A stretch of 64,000 nt of DNA from Pardosa pseudoannulata. Its lineage: Eukaryota > Arthropoda > Arachnida > Araneae > Lycosidae. The stretch's first letter is position 1; every line of letters starts with the position of its first letter. The stretch covers positions 139,376,673 through 139,440,672 of the forward strand of contig CM063502.1 of the NCBI GenBank assembly GCA_032207245.1, read 5' to 3'. Of the stretch, positions 52,905-64,000 are shown piece after piece. The notes beneath the pieces are model-generated. The model was not told the origin of the DNA. It did no database searches and worked only from the letters and a program-made list of their open reading frames with translations. Both the position numbers and the translations under genes were made by a program.

Positions 52905-53060
52905 AATTATCAACACAACGGCCGTAATTCAACAGGTTAGGGCACCGGTTTACAATACTGGAGATCAACCCGCTTGGTTAGTATAAGATTCTCTGCCAAT
53001 TAGTAGGATTAAGCCCGTTGAGGATTCTTTGGTATTTCTGTGTAACATAAGAATTAGCTT
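52905..53060 (+). mobile_element. possible SINE family A-like remnant
   Basis: CAGGTTAGGGCACCGG resembles the A-box region of family A (GGTTAGGGCGC), and the sequence downstream (AGTAGGATTAAGCCCGTTGAGG, then TGTGTAACATAAG) loosely follows the family body. The B box is not recognisable. The piggyBac-like element at 53070 may have inserted into its tail. Confidence 0.4.
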
Positions 53061-53069
53061 GCTACTTAA

Positions 53070-53350
53070 CACTAGATTGCCCAAGGCAGTCATTTTGACT
53101 GTTTTTTAATTTCAATTAGAAAAACAATTATGAAATATAATGACACAATTTCTTAGAATTTGGTGACTTTTTCTATAACATATAAATGGGTTTATGAATA
53201 ATTGTAGTTACTTCCGTCCTCCTTTATTATATAATATTAAAAATTAATTTTAAACAAATTTCTTTACATATTTGTTATTTTTTCACAATGCAGTCATTTT
53301 GACTGTTTTTGGGCAATATAGGTATACAAGAAATCTTGGGCAATCTAGTG
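53070..53350. mobile_element. piggyBac-like miniature element, 16-bp perfect termini
   Basis: TTAA at 53066-53069 and 53351-53354. The termini CACTAGATTGCCCAAG and CTTGGGCAATCTAGTG are perfect inverted repeats of 16 bp. A word GCAGTCATTTTGACTGTTTT occurs just inside the left end (53086) and again, in the same orientation, near the right end (53290), so the subterminal region is duplicated directly rather than inverted. 281 bp, non-coding. TTAA duplication points to piggyBac mobilisation. Confidence 0.9.
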
Positions 53351-53354
53351 TTAA

Positions 53355-54437
53355 ACAAGATCTCCTGGAAGCAACCATTGCTTTAAAGGGATGCGAATAT
53401 TAATACACCAAGTGCGATGCACCTAGTGCAACAACAAGTAATCCAACGTCAAGAGTTAAGTGTAAAGCTCCCATCTTTCAGCCTTTGCTGAAAAAAGTTG
53501 TAGCACAAAATTAACTGATTTATTGAAAGGTGAAGATTCGAAGAGTCACTCTTTGTTTAAGAGCGGCCAAAATCTATTTAAACTACCGATTACTGTGATG
53601 TCAGCCGGATTATATGGAAAAGTACTCCTTTGTGACTATATCTCCGTTGTGAAAGAGAAAATATTTTAACTAATATCTGTGTTTAGCAACCTCAGTGTGT
53701 TCCTTGTGCATAGTATTGTAGAGGAAAATCTATGAAACTCTGAAGATCTATTATCCATGCTCTCATTTTGACATGAATATTGAGAGAAAGTAAAAATACC
53801 TAAATCATGGTAAGAAATGATTTATCTGATTCTTGGTCTTCGGAAATTTCTTAAAAGCACATAATCCAATATGTGGTGTCATAAAAGACTTGTCAATCAT
53901 ACAATATTTAAAACTCCTGAAATGTTACATTTTTGCTCTGAAGGTACTGTAATCTTTTACAAAATTTAATACATCTACTAAGTGTACAACATAGTGTTTT
54001 AAAGAAGTCTAATTTAATTTTCTGTAACTTCTCTGGTTGCTGCCAAGTTTAGGTTTAAACTGTATAGACAAAGTTTAGATGGATTACAAAGGTGCATTCG
54101 TATTTTTAAGAATAGTTTTCTGTCCTATCAAATTTAGATGATCTTAAGTGTGGTGTACACAGAAAAATAATTTCATAACAATGCCTTTTAATCTATGTCT
54201 AAAAGTCATACATGGTGTTAGCTGTAAAGAACAAGGTAGAATAATATATAAATTCTGGATTCTAATTCATTATTCAGCGAGTGGGTATATGAATCTCTAA
54301 AGTAAACTTTTTAAATTCTTTGTTTCTCACATAATGTACTTTGATTCTGTAACATATATACAAACTCATTTGTAAATTATTTAAGTCATATAGAGACAGA
54401 TAAAGAAATACCACAACCCAAATATTAAAAAAAAATA
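53355..54437. other. no gene recognised
   Basis: A slightly GC-richer part (53380-53640) follows the element but has no recognisable motif. The rest is AT-rich. Confidence 0.35.
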
Positions 54438-54441
54438 TTTA

Positions 54442-54961
54442 ACCCTCTAAGCGATGTACACGTACAGTTCCGCAGGTTGTCTCGTACAATTTTCGACCTC
54501 CAAAAACGTTCCGAAAATGGATGTATTGTACATTTCTGCCAGTGCTTTCCCCCATGGAATTTTGAGGTAGGAGGATCAGGTCGAATGTCTAGGAACTGCA
54601 CCCCTCTTTTACTGACATTTATTAAGGGATGCACCCGTACTCCCTGAGGCACAAAGACGCTAATAGCTTCTCATGGCAATCACTATCTCGAAGTATTTCG
54701 TTTGCGGTAACAGATGTATGTCTAATTGCACCACTTAAATATCTTGGATAACTTTAGTAAAATAATATAAATATTTCTCTTAAAAAATATTTTTATATTC
54801 GTACTTTTAGAATTCATTATTTCTTATGGGATGATCTTCGAGACTTGACGAGCTTTATGTGTATTCAAAATTAACAATCTATTGTCATTTGATCACTGAC
54901 ACAATAAAACTTTAGCGTATTTTTGGAGACTTTTTTTCCTTGGTGTGTTCCACTTGGAGGG
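54442..54961. mobile_element. piggyBac-like element, second family
   Basis: TTAA at 54438-54441 and 54962-54965. The termini CCCTCTAAGCG and CACTTGGAGGG (reverse complement CCCTCCAAGTG) match at 9 of 11 bases, the differences being transitions. The left 220 bp is GC-richer and open on the reverse strand for 75 codons (54425-54652), which runs out through the terminus and shows no transposase signature that I can recognise. 520 bp. Confidence 0.75.
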
Positions 54962-54965
54962 TTAA

Positions 54966-56857
54966 GTTAAAAATGAAAAAATAATTTGGAGACTTTTTTA
55001 ATTCATAATATTCATCTAAATTTTAAAACTTTTGAAAATTTTCTTACTTAATATTTGTAGTTAATGCGTTATCTGATGCATTTATAATCTACATGTTAAA
55101 ATAATAACTCTATATCATTAAGAATGCCATTCTGGACTTGGTGCTTAAGTTTTGAATATGATATCTCAATCATTATAATAAAATTTGTATTTTATAACTA
55201 TAAAGACAAAAGAAATGTGTCCTAGCAACACGTTTAAAACTTTCTCGAAATTCAAAGAAAGGGAATGGATACCATTACAAATTACTTTCTTTTTTGGAGC
55301 AATTTTTAATTATAATTTCTCATTCGATTTAATTGAAAAAATATATTTGATCCGTATTACAAAGGACAGATTTTTTTTGACATTGTTTAGTCATTGTAAA
55401 GAAATGCAGTTTGAAAGAATTAAGAGCATTAAAAAAGTTTGAATCCTAACTTCAGAAATTACAAGAAGGAATTACAAGAAATACAAAATGCAAAGACAAG
55501 TAACTATTTTTTTAAATTTAAATTCAATTTATCGTTTTCCATGGGAATATTTTTGCTAAGTATTACAAGATTTCTTTTGAGAATGATTGTAACGTTATCA
55601 TTCGGTTTTTGTTGGTGTGAATAGGCTTTAAGTGAAATGTACAATTTTCTAAAATATTTTTTCATTCTTCATAATGCATGTAACATTTGATTTAAAAATT
55701 AAAAGTATTTAAAAGTATATTTTTTTTTAGATTTTTTACACTTTTGGGAGTGGTACACGTAAGTAGATAATCCTTAATATTTTTGCATTAAAATTTTCGA
55801 ATATTCGTCACTTTAAATCATTACATAAAATTCATAAAGAATTTCAGAAGTAAGTAAATAGAATAAGACTTATTATTAGTATATTTATTAGTTTATTTAC
55901 TCAGTATCTGTATTGGCTAAGAATATTTAAGTAATCTTCCTAAAAAAGATAAAAAAAACTGATCAGAGCCATGCTAATGTATGTGGACAGTTTAGCATGG
56001 AATTTGTAATTATCGGCGTAATCTTCGTCAGTGTAATAGCTAAGAGTTACAAGAATATCTTGCTGTCTTGGTAGCAACTATTCTTTCTATCCATCTATTC
56101 CCAGTGTTAACATAAAGTTAAAAAAATCCTTAACAAAACCAGAAAATCCTATGAACTTTGGAAATATTTGATCCGGTCACGTACCCTATATTTATCTTAA
56201 AAAGGTGACAGTAAAACCCTCAAATGGCATTCGCATTCCCACCTAATTCCTAAGACAACGCTTGATGTGGAATTCATACCAATGCGTGTTTTGATGGGTT
56301 AAATCATTTATGATAGCTCTTGAAGCAACCTCTGGATAAAGTTCGGCCTTTCATGTATTTTATAAGAAAGTCCATCGTCTGTATTTATACTTATTTCCCA
56401 TAGTGATAATTTTAACAATTGAAATTACCCGAGGAAATTCCTTGCAATACTTTAATTCAGATTTGGGGGAGCATTTTGAAGAAGGGTGACTCTTAGCTGT
56501 TTTATTGAATACAAGAACTTTCTAAAATTTCCATTCCCACAGCAATTAAACTAACAGCCTAATACTATTAGTATATGTTGAATATTACCGTAATACTTTT
56601 TTGTCACTAGTTTCAGAATCATTGAAAACAATGTAGGCGTTCTCACGAGGAAAAAAAATCAAACCACTATTATGCTAAATGTATCTTCTCACAGATCATT
56701 CATATTCTATTAGAAGTGGGAATTATTTCAAATTAATTTTATAGCATTGGATTTTGCAAACTTCTTCGGGTAATTATCAGATAAAGGAATACATTCTTAT
56801 TGCAAAAATTATTTATTTATACTGCAATAAAATTTTAACGTATATAAAACTGCATAT
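54966..56857. other. AT-rich DNA, no gene recognised
   Basis: Forward frames at 55185-55442 and 55439-55624 are rich in F, K, I and N, as expected by chance at this base composition. Confidence 0.4.
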
Positions 56858-56902
56858 AAAATTTTAACAGCTTTTTTTTATTTAAAAAGCTGTTAAAATT
56901 TT
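56858..56902. repeat. perfect hairpin, 19-bp arms
   Basis: AAAATTTTAACAGCTTTTT (56858-56876) pairs exactly with 56884-56902 across TTTATTT. A related word, AAAATTTTAACG, occurs about 30 bp upstream. Confidence 0.92.
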
Positions 56903-58326
56903 CAATTTCTTTTAATTTTATTGTGCCTTGAGTAAAAATAATCTATTTATATTCTAGTGTTATTTGCAAATTTCTTGGAATAAACTTTTTGAGTGTAGTA
57001 CGTATTTTGCTTAAAAAGATTATATTTTAAATAACGAGTGGAGCGAAAAGGTTGAAAAACATTTAATATCAACACATGCAGAAACAGTGTTTTCATGCTC
57101 ATTTTCAATATTGAATTTTGGTAACTTTCAAGCGGACCCGTAATTTGACAATTGTAAGGTTTTCGTATTGCTATATCTGGAAATAAACTTTAACTTGGTC
57201 ATCAATTCTCCTGATGCCTCACCTCTCATACATCTGCTGTTCTCTTTGCGAGAGGACATTCAGAACCACATATTTGCCATGAACTTTCCTTGCTTATACA
57301 GGGTGCATGCCAGTATTCTAACATGATGACTTAGGATCTACCATGCCACGTTGACCATTAAGTCATCCATATTCAGCACGAAAGAGAGTTATCTTTCAAT
57401 CACAAAACTCTCTTTGATACATCACTGACAATTACAGAACTTTTGCGCCATTTTTTCCAAGTACTGTCGTATAATATTGAGAACACAACCTACGTAATCT
57501 GTACTTTGGTATTACAATGGTAAATGCGTCGGACAGCCTAAAAAATATGTAAAAAAAGTATATGGTAAGTTCAAACATAGAATACGAACAGGTTAGGTTG
57601 TGTTTAGTGAACAAATTTGTAAAAAATATAAAGAATAAGTATGATATCTAGTAATCAATTTCTACTTTAATATCTGAATGTTTCTGTTCTATGATCAGCA
57701 GTTTTCCATACTCTATACATTTCAATCACACTCTTATTTTCTTATCAAATCCCGAATTAAATGCCTTCAAATAATAAATTAGGCAGTATTATTCATTGAA
57801 TAAGAATTTACAACAACTGTCATAACTTTTCTGTTTAAAATAATTAACCATATAGTTCTGAGGAGGGCAAACTTTTCAGATTAATCTACTCGAATAGTAA
57901 AATTTCGATCGATTTATTTGGAGGTCTCACAGAAGCAAAAAGTTACTGTAACTTTACTCCCTTTGCATTTTAGAGACATGGTTGAATAAAAGATTACAAA
58001 TTATTATCCGATTGAAAGTTTTCTCTAATATATTCAGAGAAGATTTAACAGTGCCGAATGAAAGGGTTTGAAATTTTAAACAAGCATATAAAATCCTCAT
58101 GATAACTTCCTTTCAATTGCTTTTAAAATTTACTTTACTGAAGGATTTTGCATGGATCAGGGAAAATTTTAATATTTATTTAAATGAAAAGAACTTATTT
58201 TCATCACTTTCATATAAATAAGTTAATATTTGTTTTTTCTTTTTCCCTTGAAAAATCTAATTTCAGATTTGCAAGTGGAAATAGTCATACAAATCTACTG
58301 ATGCTTTCATTTATTAAGAAATAATA
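56903..58326. other. AT-rich DNA, no gene recognised
   Basis: A 60-codon reverse frame (57432-57614) has no motif. Nothing else was seen. Confidence 0.4.
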
Positions 58327-59039
<713 letters not shown>

Positions 59040-59234
59040 CACGACACTTACAGCAGTGAGTAAGATGAAACACATTTGAAATTGTCAGATTCTACAGATT
59101 AAGAGGAAATAAAATTTGATGAGAATTACTATTGTGCTGGTTGTAAAGAAGAGTACAATGCCGCAACCAAAAATGATCACTGGATATAACGCATAAGGTG
59201 CCTGAAGTGGTTCCATGAAATGTGTTCAAACTAA
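59040..59234 (+). pseudogene. pogo/Tigger-like transposase C-terminal zinc-finger relic
   Basis: The forward frame from about 59118 reads DENYYCAGCKEEYNAAT and, after a stop, RCLKWFHEMCSN before a TAA at 59232-59234. The layout CxxC, then DxW(I), CxxC and WFHExC matches the small PHD-like finger found at the C-terminus of many pogo-type DDE transposases. Two changes mark decay: a TAA right after HWI, and CGC (R) where the third cysteine is expected. The acidic stretch upstream (SDSTD, EEIKFDE) is also typical of the linker before the finger but contains stops. The DDE domain was not found. Confidence 0.68.
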
Positions 59235-61358
59235 CAAGACAAAAATGTGGTAAAGTATTATGAAAATGAAAGTGTTGAAATTTTACTTCAAATTTTATTT
59301 ATTCGAACTTTATTCACTCATTTTACATGATATAATTTCATTTGAACAGACTGCTATAGGTTTTTCAAGATTAAGTATATTAAATGTGTTATTTATAGCT
59401 AACTTCACTTCTTCTTTCTTGAATTAGATGGCTATCTCTCCTTGGGTTGAAGTAAAAATGTCCATCTGCCATTTTATTTCAGATTATGTTTACTACTTTT
59501 TGTTCTCAAAATTCAACTATTTTTGCCTCAAATATGATGAGTATATGTATACAAACTTTAAATATGCATAGATATTTCTTATACTGAAATAAAATCTAAA
59601 AACTTTTACTTCAATTTTTAAAATCTATGGCCATCTACCCTAGAGTTACCCTAGAGTAAAAAATATTTGAAGGCCTATACTATCCAATTTACTTTGATAG
59701 AAATGAGACCAATGTTTTTTTATGCAAAATAAAACATTATAAAGGAGTTTGAAGCTTTAATTTGAAAAGTACTCAAAGTATGATAGTAGTCCTTTATATA
59801 ATAGTAATATATAAAGGCAACAATAAAAACTGTGTAATGAACAAAGGAATGAATATAGATTTTTTTTGAACGGAGGAAGGAGAGAAACCATACCCGAGTC
59901 GTAAAAGACCCTGTTTTTCAACACACAACAGATTTGTTTGTTTGATAAGGAGATTCGACCGCGACCAAATCGATCGGTCGAAATGCCTATATGTCTGATG
60001 TGCAATAGAAACATTTACTTACTATCAACCCTAGGTCTTTATTCTGTCAAATCTCCAGTGGGTAGAGTGTGGATCCGATCTTTGTGGAATCTTTAATCAA
60101 TGTCAAATGAGAATACATTCCTTGACCTTCCCTGAAATGCCAGGGAGTTAGACCGAGTACTTCTATCAGCAGCTGAGAAAATATTTTGCCTCTCTCAGCC
60201 TACTTTGGTAATTTGTATAAAATGAAAAGCTTATGTAACAGCAAATTATATAAAGAAATAAGTATAATCTATGTAATTTATAATATTTTAATCTATTATT
60301 GAACCTGGAGTTCAAAGCTTTTGCAATAATAATAACATCGTTGTTTTTAAATGTTTTCGATTTTTATCTTTCTTAATGAATTCAGAGTTTTCCAAGGCAT
60401 TCTTCTTAAAACTTAGCAAATACTTTCGTAAAATTGTCAGGTGGGGTACAATTCAATTAAAAGAAATTTAAAAGGTGATTAAGATTGACATTTTAACACA
60501 TGCTTTGTAAAATTAAGTAAAACAAAATTAGGTAAATAAATCTTAGGAAACTATTCAGCAAATTCTTAATTTTCATAACATATATTGCTGCCTTATAAAC
60601 ACCTATTCTTTTTTAATAGTGCTAGAAAAATGCTTCAAAATCTTTTCTTGACCCTTACAATATGCAACTGACACTACCTTGTTATTGACTTTAATTTGAA
60701 TTCCATCGAATTGAACACATAACTGTAATATCAAACTAACATGAACCAACATAATTTATATACGAATATAATATATACGATGTCCAGCGGAGCTCTAGAA
60801 AATTACTCATTTATTGCTTCGTATTAGCTAAACTTAATGTCCTGAACGATGAAAGTGAATTGAAAATGCAAATAAATTTATAAAAATTACGCAATGTCTT
60901 GCATCACGTTTCTCTAGGCCACCGAGATGCATACTGTGATAGCTATAGTAATAAAGTATATACAATCAACATCAATTCTGTACGAGAAATAGAGCTTCCA
61001 TTTCTTTAAATAGATTTGAACAGATATCTATGACAGACCTTGAACAAAATTTGTGTGATGAAACTCTCAAAGTTCTTGTTTACTTTACAACTCTGCGGGA
61101 AGTGAACTATCATAATACATACTATACCTCTCCACTTTCACTGTAACTTGTCATATCTAGGTGTTTTAGCAGAAATTCAAACATACTGAAGCATCTGATT
61201 ATTCTTATATTTGATATACTGGTTGAGAATTAGGCTATAATAACATGACTTAGAGAGTTGTAAAGAAGTATATATAGATTAATTTCCTCTATTTAGTTAT
61301 GACATCATTGGGTGACAAAGAGACAAAGCATGGCCTTTCGTTACCAACGTCTGTCATT
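59235..61358. other. AT-rich DNA, no gene recognised
   Basis: The stretch 59410-59660, with two GGC(C/T)ATCT(A/C)(C/T)CC-type words and CCCTAGAGTTACCCTAGAG, may be the 3' non-coding part of the pogo-like element. The reverse frame at 59757-60014 (85 codons) has no motif I recognise. Confidence 0.35.
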
Positions 61359-61360
61359 TA

Positions 61361-61913
61361 CAGGGTGTTTCAAAAATGACCGGTATATTTGAAAAATCAA
61401 TTAAAACTAAACGGACAGTGATAGAGATTCACAGTTTATTGCAATATGCTTGAGACAATAATAAATTTTCAGGCAGACAAACTTTAAAATTAGTTACAAT
61501 ACTCCACAACAGATGGCGCTGCAGTCTGAAAAATCTAAACTTTGCCTGTGGGGACTCTTAAAAGACCAGGTATACCGCTACTATCCGGAAAAAATTGAAT
61601 AACTGGAACAGTACAACTTTTCTGCGTGTGAAGCCATCTCGCCTGAAACGTTTACACGGGTTTCTGATAATTTCGTTATGAGAATCCGCCATATTATTTC
61701 TGCACATGGTGGATATCTGAAAAATATCGTAGTTTAGACTTTTCCAGACTGCAGCATCATCTGTTGTGGAACATTGTAACTAATTTTGAAAGTTTATCTG
61801 CCTAAAAATTTAATATTGTCCCAAACATATTGCAATAAACTGTGTATTTCTAGCACTGTCCGTTTAGTTTTTATTGCTTTTTCAAATATACCGGCCATTT
61901 TTTAAACATCCTG
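61361..61913 (+). mobile_element. mariner-type element remnant with 180-bp terminal repeats
   Basis: TA dinucleotides flank it (61359-61360 and 61914-61915). The left repeat 61361-61540 begins CAGGGTGTTTCAAAAATGACC. The right repeat 61732-61913 reads CAGGATGTTTAAAAAATGGCC in reverse complement, and the two stay collinear through AACTAAACGGACAGTG, TTATTGCAATATG and CCACAACAGATG to their inner ends at GTCTAAAC. Only 191 bp lie between, encoding the transposase tail. TA duplication and the CAGGGTGT(T/C)(T/C)CAAAAA start are typical of Tc1/mariner (IS630) relatives. Confidence 0.9.
61546..61737 (+). pseudogene. mariner (IS630-type) transposase C-terminal tail
   Basis: A forward frame of 63 codons reads LWGLLKDQVYRYYPEKIE, then TAA, then LEQYNFSACEAISPETFTRV and SDNFVMRIRHIISAHGGYLK, then NIVV and a TAG at 61735-61737. 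The start matches the LWGxLKDxVY motif that follows the last catalytic Asp in this family. The E(A/I)ISPETFxRVxxNFxxRIxxxIxxxGGxxxxI end is its standard C-terminus. One internal stop and loss of all catalytic residues upstream make it a relic. It ends just inside the right terminal repeat, as in intact elements, so a deletion removed the left and central parts of the gene. Confidence 0.9.
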
Positions 61914-61915
61914 TA

Positions 61916-62639
61916 AGATACCATTTATATTACGAAGGTTTTAGGTCCTTAAAGTTTACTTTAAAGACTACGTACGAGTCTATTTAGTACATGCAATAGA
62001 AAGACCGATAGCATAAAGGCAAAAATTAAATAAACTATACTTTCAAAGCTGTAATCAAACTAAGTTTTCTTTTCTTAGAATTATCAGTCAAATATTAAAA
62101 ATAAGACTTAAAAAAAGTTCAGAATGTAATTGAATATCTAGAATCTTTAATACAATTTTTAGGAATATCAAAACTTACATTGTTGTAAATAGTGATGATA
62201 AATTATTGCATTCAATTTTATGTTTAAACCAATTTTTTAAGGATATATTTAAAACTACAGATTATTGAATAAGATAAATTTATATGGAATAGGTTTTTCA
62301 GATATTTCAAATTTACTAATCAAACAAAAGTGTAGGTGAGTAATAAACCAAATTACTGTTAAATTCTAGAAAGTATCTTTAATAAAAATCATCAACAAAT
62401 ATTTGAATTTTATCCTAAGATATGTCATAAGAGAAGCATCACTACGGATTATAATTATTCAGTCTTTAATTCTGAACTGAAAAAAAAAATCTTTGAAAAG
62501 CAAAGATTATGTAAATAGATTTCAAAGCACATTTCGCTAGCTCCATTTTAAAATAAATTATTTATTTGATGAAATTAATTCTGATATTTGCATTCTTAAT
62601 TACTGAAAAAAAAGTCGGGATGTAATTCCCCTCAAATAT
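61916..62639. other. AT-rich DNA, no gene recognised
   Basis: No coding sequence or repeat unit identified. Confidence 0.4.
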
Positions 62640-63960
62640 TTTCAGATAAGGTTACTATCTTGTCACAAATTCTTTCAATTTCTAGTATCTTTAAACCGTA
62701 TAATTCCCTAAGTCCGGGTTGCATAACTTATAGTGATAAGTAGGACGTTAATGAAGAACTTTTTTAAGCTATTGGAGAAAGTGGTTAACCAAATATATTA
62801 TTTCAACTGATCCGCAGAAGAGCTTAGTAACACCTTTACAAAAGACCCCGATTTTAACAGATTGCTGAAATATCTATCAACTAATAAATTGAAGTAGAGG
62901 GATATTTAGTAAGACAGATTAGAACTATAGGAAGCAATAAATAAGACTAATATGCAAATGGACATATTCTGAATATAATAGCAGCTTATATAGATCGGTG
63001 ATCTAAAATTTTCTGGTTTCTATAAAACGTTTACATCCTCTTTTGCTTAAACAGCACAATGACAGAAAATATGACTTAATGTAGTATTTCTTTGTTAATA
63101 TTGTTAGAGAAAGCGGTTAGCCAAACAGATTACTTCACTTGATCCACGAAAGAACTTATCAACCAGTTTTATATAGACAGTGATTTTAACGAAATATTAA
63201 AATGACTAGTAACTAAAAACTTGAAAGAGAGGAAAGATTAGAAAGAAAAATTAAAACTATAAGAAGAAATAAATGGAACTAATATGCAAATGAAAAAAAA
63301 TTGAATGCTGTAACAACTTATTTAGAGTGGTGATCTAACACATGAATATATTTGCTATCCGGTTCATTTATTATTTTAGTACATAAATCCTGATTAATGC
63401 ACTCAGAGCAAATAAATAACTTTTCTTTTTAAATTGCAGTATATTTTGTTTAATTATATTTGAATTTTTGTGTAAAAAAGTCGGCAATTCCTTTCAAATA
63501 TTTTTAGATGTGATACTATATTGACACAACTTCTTTCAAAACTCTGGTTTCTTTACACCGTGTATCTCATACGCCCGGGTCGCACAAAGTAAACAGCATA
63601 AAGATAGGAAGTATGACGTAAATGTCGATTCCTTTTATGTTAGTAGAGGAAGTGGTTAGCCAAACAGATTATTTCATTTGATCCCCGGAAGAGCTTAGTA
63701 AAAAGTTTACCCGAAACCCTGATTTTAACAAATTGCCGAAATAGCTTGCAGCATATAAAACGAAATAGAGGGAAGATTAGAGAGACACATTATAAGTATA
63801 GGGAGAAACAAATGGAGCTAATATGTAAATGAAATGATTCTGAAAGCAGTAATAGCTTATTTAGAGTGGTGATCCCAAACAAGTATAATTTGTAATCCAG
63901 TTAATTCATTTATTTAGTATATTAATCCCGAATAAAGCACTCGAAATATATAATACTAAT
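62640..63960. repeat. diverged tandem array, three incomplete units
   Basis: GTGGTTA(A/G)CCAAA(C/T)A recurs at about 62780, 63113 and 63652, each followed by TTTCA(A/C)TTGATCC, AGAGCTTAGTAA-like and GATTTTAAC words and ending GGTGATC. Units 1 and 3 also share an upstream GTCCGGGTTGCA/GCCCGGGTCGCA block, missing before unit 2, so unit lengths are uneven (spacings about 333 and 539). The array probably continues beyond the window. Confidence 0.82.
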
Positions 63961-64000
63961 TTAGTTTAACAGCAGTTATACTTTAAAGCAACTGTGCTAT

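Overview
The window looks like intergenic or intronic DNA from an AT-rich animal genome. I found no intact protein-coding gene, rRNA or tRNA. The longest open frames are translated TA microsatellites or lie inside transposon relics. The repeats (tRNA-derived SINEs, hAT, piggyBac-like, mariner and pogo-like elements, a jockey/CR1-type retrotransposon tail, very long TA tracts) suggest an arthropod. An arachnid is my best guess, but this is inference: no host gene is available to test it.

Layout. 0-9 kb: a SINE, two related hAT miniature elements, and a tandem duplication of about 0.7 kb in which one copy took a hAT insertion and the other still shows the empty site. 9.7-16.4 kb: an older hAT family cut up by duplications and TA expansions, a separate hAT element with its target duplication, and a SINE flanked by an unusually long 49-bp direct repeat. 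17-30 kb: SINE pieces, a decayed coding-like stretch, a tandem array of about 320-bp units, perfect hairpins and an unassigned GC-richer patch. 31-35 kb: a 1.3-kb hAT element containing five 165-bp units, a hAT transposase C-terminal relic and a SINE with a clear target duplication. 36-40.5 kb: TA tracts, a TTAA-flanked miniature element, a non-LTR reverse-transcriptase tail, a possible LTR and another hAT element. 43-47 kb: a hAT element, a reverse-strand SINE and a foldback element with arms of about 140 bp. 47.8-51.3 kb: two minisatellite arrays (about 332 bp and about 143 bp). 53-55 kb: two TTAA-flanked piggyBac-like elements. 58-64 kb: a CA/TA/GA microsatellite, a pogo-like zinc-finger relic, a mariner remnant with 180-bp terminal repeats, and a diverged tandem array.

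How it fits together. The DNA is layered: old degraded transposons, younger non-autonomous elements with intact target duplications inserted into them, and local tandem expansion of parts of those elements. At least six hAT insertions share termini beginning CAGGGCC or a close variant. Only one hAT transposase fragment is visible, and it is broken, so these elements depended on enzymes encoded elsewhere. No operon-like or regulatory gene system is visible. The most informative items are the element-internal satellite expansion, the empty/filled site pair, the 49-bp direct repeats around a SINE and the foldback element.
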